DNA of 64,000 nucleotides from Novispirillum itersonii subsp. itersonii ATCC 12639 (GTDB lineage: Bacteria > Pseudomonadota > Alphaproteobacteria > Rhodospirillales > Rhodospirillaceae): NCBI RefSeq assembly GCF_000381985.1, contig NZ_KB907339.1:124001-188000 (forward strand). The letters run 5' to 3'. Each line of letters starts with the position of its first letter. Within the stretch, counting starts at the first letter, position 1. The notes under the pieces were generated by a model. That model had not been told where the DNA came from. It did no database searches and worked only from the letters and a program-made list of their open reading frames with translations. The position numbers and the translations under genes are program-made. This document shows positions 58,311 through 64,000 of the stretch, piece by piece.

Positions 58311-58691
58311 TCAGCCTCCAATCGCAACGAACAGCACCGACACCACGCCGAACACGCCCAGGGCGATGCTCAGCAGCTTGATCGCCACGATGCTGGCGGT
58401 CTTCACGGCGTGACAGTGCACATAGTCTTCAATCACCACCTGCAGGCCGAGCTGGGCATGGTGGAACACCGCCGCCAGCAGCAGGACCAGAAGGGAGGCA
58501 TTCAGGGGGTTCTTCAGCCAGGCATGCATGGAAGCATAGTCGGCGCCGACGTTGGCGGCGATCGACACCACAAACCAGAACACCAGCGGCACCATCGCCA
58601 CGGCGGTCAGGCGCTGCTGCCACCAGTGATGGACACCTTCCTTGGCGGAACCGAGGCCGCGGGCGCGGCCAAGCGGAGTACGCAGGCTCAT
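58311..58691 (-). CDS. sdhD: Succinate dehydrogenase membrane anchor SdhD
   Basis: 126 residues with three membrane helices. [16 protein letters not shown] holds heme/quinone residues typical of alphaproteobacterial SdhD; the N-terminus [14 protein letters not shown] faces the cytoplasm. Between sdhC (22 bases) and sdhA (5 bases). Confidence 0.94.
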   Translation of the reverse strand: MSLRTPLGRARGLGSAKEGVHHWWQQRLTAVAMVPLVFWFVVSIAANVGADYASMHAWLKNPLNASLLVLLLAAVFHHAQLGLQVVIEDYVHCHAVKTASIVAIKLLSIALGVFGVVSVLFVAIGG

Positions 58692-58713
58692 TCTCTCTCT
58701 CCCGCAGTCGTTA

Positions 58714-59097
58714 TCAGATGGCCAGGCCGAGGATCCACGCCAGCACGGTCAGGACCGCGGCGGCTGCCAGCACGATGATGCCGGACTTGTAGATCTCTTC
58801 CTTCTCGAACAGCTTGCCCGCGTCCCAGAACAGGTGACGGATGCCGTTGCAGAGGTGGTAGAACAGGGCAAAGCTCCAGCCCAGCAGCAGCAGGCGACCG
58901 AACCACGACCCGATCAGGGACGAGGCGGTCTCATAGGCCTGCGGACCGGCGGCAGCCGACCCCAGCCAGTACAGCAGCACCAGGGTGCCGACCACAAGGG
59001 CCACACCGGTGATGCGATGGCTGATCGACATCGCCATGTGCAGCTTGAAGGAATAAATCTGGAGATGGGGGGACAGGGGCCTGGAGTCAGGTTTCAT
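58714..59097 (-). CDS. sdhC: Succinate dehydrogenase cytochrome b556 subunit SdhC
   Basis: 127 residues, three membrane helices. Family signatures: R-P-L-S-P-H-L-Q-I-Y, SISHRITGVALVVG, and HLCNGIRHLFWDAG with the heme His. First gene of sdhCDAB. A weak sigma-70-like promoter lies about 100 bases upstream. Confidence 0.96.
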   Translation of the reverse strand: MKPDSRPLSPHLQIYSFKLHMAMSISHRITGVALVVGTLVLLYWLGSAAAGPQAYETASSLIGSWFGRLLLLGWSFALFYHLCNGIRHLFWDAGKLFEKEEIYKSGIIVLAAAAVLTVLAWILGLAI

Positions 59098-59201
59098 GGC
59101 GCGGGCCTCTCGACAGCTTTCCGATCACCCGGTGCGGATCCCTTGTTATCTCGGGGTTGGTCCGGGGGCACGATGGGTCCATAAAATGGCGATGCGGGCT
59201 T

Positions 59202-59231
59202 GGTTTAGCCCCTGACCGCCGGGGTTGTCAA
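59202..59231 (-). promoter_or_regulatory. Possible promoter of sdhCDAB
   Basis: Minus-strand TTGACA (59231-59226), 18 bases, TAAACC (59207-59202); perfect -35, weak -10. Confidence 0.35.
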
Positions 59232-59378
59232 CGTTGCGATGCCACGAAAAAGCGGTTTTTCCTACCCTCTCGGGTGGGTCTTTGGCTGGACTCTTTCAAA
59301 ATGAACGGGTTCTCTTTGCAAGTCATAATAATCACCGTCCCGCAGACTGCCCGAATAGTTGGGGAAACATTGCCGGAG

Positions 59379-59416
59379 CCTCCCCCGAACGGGGAGGGAT
59401 ACCGTATTTTTACGGT
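59379..59416. repeat. Tandem stem-loops in the 586-base sdhC/ATPase divergent region
   Basis: CCTCCCC-CGAAC-GGGGAGG (59379-59397, offset by one base in the loop) and ACCGTA-TTTT-TACGGT (59401-59416) lie side by side. The region 59098-59683 holds no gene I can support; it also has GC-rich C/G runs at 59450-59490 and the sdh promoter zone at its left end. Confidence 0.45.
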
Positions 59417-59683
59417 GCGCCGCCGGGATTGGATCAGGAGTCGTGTACCCCCGCCTCTGCCTCCCCCCTTTGCCGCCCGGGGCGGGGGAATAATCCACAG
59501 CCATGGCGGGGCAGGTGTGACATAGGCCCTTGACTTCCCCCCCACAGATGCCCGAGTCATCACTGCCGCCCGTGACCGGTGGCACCTTCCATGCTGTCTG
59601 TCCGGTACGGCTTTCCGGGGCGTTGCCCCCGGGGGGCGCGCGGGATTTGCAGCTCTATCATGGCTTAAGGCAGGCGCAGACGC

Positions 59684-61384
59684 ATGACGGTAATGATCGA
59701 GATGGGGAAGACGCAGAGCGGGACTCCGGCGTTGCTCGATCTGGAGGAGCTGCTGGCGACGCGCCTGCTGGTGCAGGGCAATTCCGGGTCCGGCAAGTCG
59801 CATCTGCTGCGGCGGCTGGTGGAGCAGAGCGCGAGTCAGGTCCAGCAGGTGCTGATCGACCCGGAAGGTGACTTTGTGACGCTGGCCGAACGCTATGGCC
59901 ATGTCGCCATTGACGCGGCGGAGCACACCGAAAGCGGTCTGGTGCAGGTTGCCGGACGGGTGCGACAGCACCGGATCTCGGTGGTGCTGTCGCTGGAAAA
60001 TCTGGAGATGGACCGCCAGATGCGGGCTGCCGCCGCGTTTCTGAACGGCCTGTTCGATGCCGCGCGGGAATTCTGGTATCCGGTGCTGGTGGTGGTTGAT
60101 GAGGCGCAGCTGTTTGCCCCGGCGGCGGCGGGCGAGGTTTCTGATGAAGCCCGCAAGGTTTCCCTCGGCGCGATGACCAACCTGATGTGCCGTGGCCGGA
60201 AACGCGGTCTGGCCGGGGTGATCGCCACCCAGCGCCTTGCCAAGCTGGCGAAAAACGTGGCGGCGGAAGCCTCTAATTTTCTGATGGGGCGCACGTTTCT
60301 CGATATCGACATGGCCCGTGCCGCCGATCTTCTGGGTATGGAACGGCGGCAGGCCGAAGCCTTCCGGGATCTTCAGCGCGGGCAGTTCATCGCCCTTGGT
60401 CCGGCCCTGTCACGCCGTCCGCTGCCGATCCGTATCGGTACGGTGGAAACCTCGGGCCGCTCTTCCAGCCCCAAGCTGGTGCCGCCGCCGCCGTCGCTGG
60501 AAGATGCCCGCGACCTGCTGATGGCCACCGACGCGCCGGAAACGCCGCGTCTTGCCGTGGTGCGCCCGTCACCGACCGCCACCGACGAGACCCTGCGGTC
60601 GCTGGCGGCGGCCCTGTCGGCGGCGGCGCAGGCCCCGGCACTGGCTGCGGTGCCACCCGCGCCGGACGGGGATGACGGCGATGACCGCGATGACGATCTG
60701 CTGTCTCTCGGCGGGGCCGAAGACCCGGTGGAAGAGGAAGGGGCCGGGACTGACGGGGAGGAGGGCGCGGCTGTCCGCCCGGCGCTGCCTCCGGTTTCTC
60801 CGGCTGTTGCTCCGCCGGTTGCCCAGCCCGCGCTTCCGGGGGTGATGATCCCGGCGGATCAGACCCTGCCACAGGTGGGGACCAGCGCCTTTTATGATGC
60901 CATCCTGCGCGATCTGCTGCTGGATCCCGATGCGCCGTACCGTTCGGTGCAGGTGCTGTATCAGGACTTCATCACCCGCTGTAAGTCCTACGGCGTCAGT
61001 GGCCGGGGGATTGATCTCAACGGGTTCCGGCGGCGGCTGGCCACGGCCCGGGCCGGGGTGGATGACGCGCTGGCCCAGACCCCAGAATGGGGCGAGGCCG
61101 AGCAGGTGGCCGCCGGATTGCCGGAAGATCTGCAGGCCCTGTATCTGCTGCTGGCCCGGTCGGCGCTGGCCGGTGAGCCGTGCCCGTCAGACGCTGCCAT
61201 CGCCAAGGCCCGGGGCAGCCGCTCCGCCCGCCGGGCCCGGGGCCTGCTGAGCTATCTGGAGCAGCGCGACATGATCCGCATCCGCGATGATGTCTATGGC
61301 AACCGCTGCATTCTGCTGACGGCCCTGAACTGGGAAACCGCCCCGGGCAATCCGGAAGCAGACCTCACGGCTGAGGCCTGCTGA
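59684..61384 (+). CDS. HerA/DUF87-like ATPase with C-terminal acidic linker and extra domain
   Basis: 566 residues. Walker A GNSGSGKSHLLRRL (about 32-45), Walker B VLVVVDEAQLFAP, and an arginine-rich segment R-G-R-K-R-G-L-A-G-V-I-A-T-Q-R form a FtsK/HerA-type motor (1-250). Then an Ala/Pro and Asp/Glu linker (about 260-390) and a helical C-terminal domain of about 175 residues of unknown type, with S-A-R-R-A-R-G-L-L-S-Y-L-E-Q-R. HerA relatives pump DNA with NurA nuclease, but no nuclease gene is adjacent. Ribosome site weak; ATG 59693 possible. Convergent with the ELM1 gene. Confidence 0.8.
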   Translation: MTVMIEMGKTQSGTPALLDLEELLATRLLVQGNSGSGKSHLLRRLVEQSASQVQQVLIDPEGDFVTLAERYGHVAIDAAEHTESGLVQVAGRVRQHRISVVLSLENLEMDRQMRAAAAFLNGLFDAAREFWYPVLVVVDEAQLFAPAAAGEVSDEARKVSLGAMTNLMCRGRKRGLAGVIATQRLAKLAKNVAAEASNFLMGRTFLDIDMARAADLLGMERRQAEAFRDLQRGQFIALGPALSRRPLPIRIGTVETSGRSSSPKLVPPPPSLEDARDLLMATDAPETPRLAVVRPSPTATDETLRSLAAALSAAAQAPALAAVPPAPDGDDGDDRDDDLLSLGGAEDPVEEEGAGTDGEEGAAVRPALPPVSPAVAPPVAQPALPGVMIPADQTLPQVGTSAFYDAILRDLLLDPDAPYRSVQVLYQDFITRCKSYGVSGRGIDLNGFRRRLATARAGVDDALAQTPEWGEAEQVAAGLPEDLQALYLLLARSALAGEPCPSDAAIAKARGSRSARRARGLLSYLEQRDMIRIRDDVYGNRCILLTALNWETAPGNPEADLTAEAC

Positions 61385-61421
61385 ACCGGGGGGCCACAGT
61401 CCCCGAAAGGCCCCGGGTCTT

Positions 61422-62405
61422 TTACAGCCGGTCGCCGACCAGAGCTCGCCGGATGCTGGCGGCGATATCGGTGGCGGCGTTCAGCGCCGGGTGGACCCAT
61501 GGGCGGTACAGGCCGGACAGGGGTTCCGCCAGACCCAGCGCATACAGGTTCTGGTGCAGGCGGGCATGCTTGGGCGTGATCAGCGCCGGGGGCGCATAGA
61601 TGTAAACCGGGGCCTGTGTCGCGCAGGCCTCTGAGACCATGCTGACGGAATCACCGGTGACGATCACCGCGCTGGCATGGGCCAGATAACCGAAATAGGG
61701 GTTTTCGCCGGTATCGCCCCACCGGAACAGGTGTGCCGGGGCGGGCAGGGCTTTCATCAGCGCGGTTTCGGCTTCCCGTCCGGTCCGGCGGGAGGTCGTG
61801 ACGACCAGAGAGCCGCCGGTGGCGCGGACCATCGTGCCGACCTGCTCCGCCAGATCACGGGCCATGGCCGGGGTGAACGTGCGGTTTTTGGTCGATCCGC
61901 CGACGATCAGGGCAAACAGCGGCCGCTTCAGGCTGCCCAGCCGGGTATGCCAGCGGGCCGCCTCAATCGCCAGACGGGTTTCGGTCACCCGGTGCGGGGC
62001 GCCGGTAATGCGCATCACATTGTCCCGCACGCCGGGCAGATGGTCATGGGACGGCACGGCGATCAGGTCGAAGTCGTTCAGGCCGCTGGCCCCCGGCCAC
62101 ATGATCTGGCACAGGTAGGCCGCTGGATTGCGGCGCTTGATCCAGCGGGCGACCGGGGCAGTGCGCCGCCCGGCGGCAATCACCAGATCCGGCCATGGCG
62201 AGACCATGGCGCTGCCGGTGCTGGCATCAACCCCGATCAGCGAGGCCCGGCGCAGTACGTTTGGCAGCCGTCCGGCCCAGGTATACCGGATGTCCTTGGT
62301 CACAAACTCCCAGCCAAGGGCCTCGGCCACGCCAAGGGCCTGACTGGTGTTTCCGGCGCGGTCATCGGACAGCACCCAGACCAGCGGGTCGCGGTCTTCC
62401 GGCAT
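61422..62405 (-). CDS. ELM1/DUF1022 family protein (nucleoside-diphosphate-sugar epimerase-like)
   Basis: 327 residues from ATG 62405. The family, named after plant mitochondrial fission protein ELM1, has a glycosyltransferase-B-like fold: V-L-S-D-D-R-A-G-N-T-S-Q-A-L-G-V-A, V-G-G-S-T-K-N-R and VIVTGDSVSMVSEAC. Bacterial role unknown, probably envelope sugar transfer. The frame is open to ATG 62555, adding 50 Ala/Pro-rich residues and overlapping the upstream gene by 83 bases; neither start has a good ribosome site. Confidence 0.85.
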   Translation of the reverse strand: MPEDRDPLVWVLSDDRAGNTSQALGVAEALGWEFVTKDIRYTWAGRLPNVLRRASLIGVDASTGSAMVSPWPDLVIAAGRRTAPVARWIKRRNPAAYLCQIMWPGASGLNDFDLIAVPSHDHLPGVRDNVMRITGAPHRVTETRLAIEAARWHTRLGSLKRPLFALIVGGSTKNRTFTPAMARDLAEQVGTMVRATGGSLVVTTSRRTGREAETALMKALPAPAHLFRWGDTGENPYFGYLAHASAVIVTGDSVSMVSEACATQAPVYIYAPPALITPKHARLHQNLYALGLAEPLSGLYRPWVHPALNAATDIAASIRRALVGDRL

Positions 62406-62472
62406 CTGCCCAAGGCGCGGCGTGGCGGCAGGGGGCGTTGCCGTTGCCCCCTCCGGCCCTTTTCCGGCCCCG

Positions 62473-63267
62473 TCAGCGGCCCGTGAAGGCGGCTTTCCGC
62501 TTGTCCCTGAAGGCACTGAGGCCTTCGGTGTAGTCTTCTGTCGCCAGAAACTCATAGCATTCGTCCAGCTCGCGGTCAGAAATCGGGGCCGGGGTGCCGG
62601 TCAGCCGCCGCACAAAGGCCTTGTGCCAGCGGTTGACCAGCGGTGCACCGGCGGTGATCCGCCGGACGGTGTCGGCCACGTCCTGCTCCAGCATATCGTC
62701 TGCGACGACGCGGTTCACCAGTCCAATGCGTTCCGCATGGGCTGCACCGATAATTTTTCCTTCCAGCAGGATTTCCAGCACCGATGCCGGGTTGATGTGG
62801 TTGAGGATTCCCGCCAGCTCCGGGTAGGCCATCACCACGCTGATCCGGTTGATCGGCACGCCGAAACGGCTGCTTTCGCCGCAGATGCGCAGATCGGCCA
62901 TGCACGCCAGCTCCAGCCCGCCGCCGACACAGGCCCCGTCAATGCGGGCAATCACCGGATGGGGGCAATCCCGCACCAGGGTCAGGGCCCCGCGCATGAT
63001 ACGGTCATAGTCCTTGGCCTGTTCTGCCGTGGCCCGCACGGTGTCGAATTCGGCGATATCGGCCCCGGCTGCGAATGCCTTGCCCCCGGCCCCGCGCAGG
63101 ACCACCGCCCGCACCCCGGAGTCGGCATTCAGGGCGGCAAAAGCATCGGCCAGACCCTGCCACATCGGCAGATCCATGGCATTCAGCTTTTCCGGACGGT
63201 TGAGGGTAACGGTGGCGATAGCCCCGTCGCGGGTGAGCAGAATCGGGGCGCTTTCAGGCGTGGACAT
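62473..63267 (-). CDS. Enoyl-CoA hydratase/isomerase family protein
   Basis: 264 residues, crotonase fold. Oxyanion holes: GGKAFAAGADIAEF and IDGACVGGGLELACMADLR, with the first catalytic-type Glu region in S-S-R-F-G-V-P-I-N-R-I; the usual Glu pair is partly replaced (GGGLELA keeps one, position after SRFGVPI has Asn), so the reaction may not be plain hydration. AGGAGGAA fixes ATG 63267. The ELM1 gene follows closely or overlaps. Confidence 0.9.
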   Translation of the reverse strand: MSTPESAPILLTRDGAIATVTLNRPEKLNAMDLPMWQGLADAFAALNADSGVRAVVLRGAGGKAFAAGADIAEFDTVRATAEQAKDYDRIMRGALTLVRDCPHPVIARIDGACVGGGLELACMADLRICGESSRFGVPINRISVVMAYPELAGILNHINPASVLEILLEGKIIGAAHAERIGLVNRVVADDMLEQDVADTVRRITAGAPLVNRWHKAFVRRLTGTPAPISDRELDECYEFLATEDYTEGLSAFRDKRKAAFTGR

Positions 63268-63436
63268 CGGGTTCCTCCTGCCGGGCCGGGGCGGGACTGG
63301 CCGCAGACGGTGCAGGCTGATGCCCTGCCGCTGATCCGCTGTTGGTCCGGTCATGCTGTTTAGTGTTGTGCCAGCCGCCGATAGACCGTAAAGAAACGGC
63401 CAATCGCATTCAAGCTGACTGTGCAGTGCAATATCA

Positions 63437-63453
63437 GGTCCGCCTAACGGACC
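63437..63453 (+). other. Leader hairpin upstream of pyrE
   Basis: GGTCCG-CCTAA-CGGACC, perfect 6-bp stem, 88 bases before the pyrE start. The gap 63268-63540 contains no gene I can support. Confidence 0.35.
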
Positions 63454-63540
63454 CGGCGGTTCTGCGCAGCCTGATTTCCGGCCCGGGCAGCCCCCGTGCC
63501 GCCCGTCCCTCTGGCACAGAACTCAATAGGACCCGCGCCG

Positions 63541-64000
63541 ATGCAGACCGCTTCCCGCAGCCCCGAACAAAAGCAGGCTGGCCTGACCGTTGCCCGTATT
63601 CTGCTTGAACTGAAGGCTGTCAATTTCCGTCCGGAAGAGCCCTATACCCTGACCGCCGGCTGGGCCAGCCCGGTCTACATCGACTGCCGCAAGATCATCT
63701 CTTTCCCGCGTGCCCGCCGGAAGATCATTGATCTGGCCGTGCAGCAGGTGCAGCGTGACATCGGCTTCGAGGTGATCGACGCCGTTGCCGGTGGCGAAAC
63801 CGCCGGGATCCCCTACGCCGCCTGGGTGTCGGATTGCCTTGATCTGCCGATGCAGTACGTGCGCAAGAAGCCGAAGGGCTTTGGCCGGATGGCCCAGATC
63901 GAAGGCGACCTGAAGGAAGGCCAGAACGTTCTGCTGGTGGAAGATCTTGCCACCGACGGCGGATCCAAGCTGAACTTCATGAACGCCATCCGCAATGCCG
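63541..64000 (+). CDS. pyrE: Orotate phosphoribosyltransferase, N-terminal part (cut by window end)
   Basis: 153 codons are visible without a stop. PyrE makes orotidine 5'-phosphate from orotate and PRPP. The sequence has [10 protein letters not shown] (orotate/PRPP lysine region), [26 protein letters not shown], and the PRPP-binding loop [14 protein letters not shown]. It is the longer alphaproteobacterial type. AGGA lies ten bases before ATG 63541. The end lies outside the window. Confidence 0.95.
   Translation, partial: MQTASRSPEQKQAGLTVARILLELKAVNFRPEEPYTLTAGWASPVYIDCRKIISFPRARRKIIDLAVQQVQRDIGFEVIDAVAGGETAGIPYAAWVSDCLDLPMQYVRKKPKGFGRMAQIEGDLKEGQNVLLVEDLATDGGSKLNFMNAIRNA

Noticed and set aside
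55684-58413. 909-codon plus-strand frame over sdhB and sdhA
   Set aside because: Shadow of the sdh genes; composition His/Gly/Val-rich, no domain.

Overview
The window is ordinary chromosomal DNA of a GC-rich alphaproteobacterium, most like the Rhodospirillales (inferred from gene order and families, with no database search). Pointers are a minus-strand xseB-ispA-(dxs)-marC-tlyA isoprenoid cluster, an sdhCDAB operon, glutathione-dependent formaldehyde oxidation genes, a short SdhD, three chemoreceptors and an ELM1/DUF1022 gene. I see no rRNA, tRNA, CRISPR array, insertion sequence, prophage or integration site. The first and last genes (a GGDEF protein and pyrE) are cut by the window edges.

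Layout. 1-5.1 kb: signalling block (GGDEF tail, hybrid kinase with HPt, Rcp-like receiver, hemerythrin, degenerate GGDEF/EAL-like protein). 5.3-10.1 kb: tlyA, marC, dxs, ispA, xseB. 10.2-14.5 kb: RND pump and adaptor. 14.7-18.3 kb: alpha/beta hydrolase, ribbon-helix-helix protein with a structured leader, holC, and a 570-aa protein I do not recognise. 18.4-20.8 kb: chemoreceptor and periplasmic amidase. 20.8-26.6 kb: GH1 glucosidase, fghA, class III alcohol dehydrogenase, divergent LysR regulator, MFS exporter. 27-30 kb: guaB and rsmB. 30.1-39.4 kb: FprA reductase and PaaX repressor on the minus strand, divergent from a lone PaaA-like diiron protein, a small unknown protein, and a complete livKHMGF-type ABC transporter with a perfect FNR box in front of it. 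39.5-44.3 kb: soluble chemoreceptor and two M17 aminopeptidases in tandem. 44.4-45.9 kb: an ECF41-type sigma factor with its AhpD-like partner and a perfect ECF41 promoter. 46-48.7 kb: secreted small protein, LysR regulator, AEC transporter. 48.9-53.6 kb: operon of an orphan CoxL-type molybdenum hydroxylase, cysQ, sua5 and a VOC protein. 53.7-59.1 kb: chemoreceptor and sdhCDAB. 59.7-64 kb: HerA-like ATPase, ELM1 protein, enoyl-CoA hydratase, pyrE.

The best candidate for something undescribed is 30.1-36 kb. A PaaX-family repressor, an adrenodoxin-reductase-like flavoprotein and a PaaA-like diiron protein stand together without the other paaBCDE subunits. By spacing, the PaaA-like protein keeps five of six expected iron ligands but has Thr at the Asp position. 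Its promoter overlaps an inverted repeat, its long leader can form alternative hairpins, and a consensus FNR site lies downstream before the amino-acid-type ABC transporter. A compact, oxygen-regulated oxygenase/uptake module is my inference, not something the sequence proves. The second solid result is the ECF41 locus: all three signature motifs of the sigma factor and a TGTCACA-N16-CGTC promoter in front of its own operon.

Starts were chosen from Shine-Dalgarno sequences and family boundaries, and are often internal to the longest open frame. Many strong hairpins between convergent genes lack a T tract.
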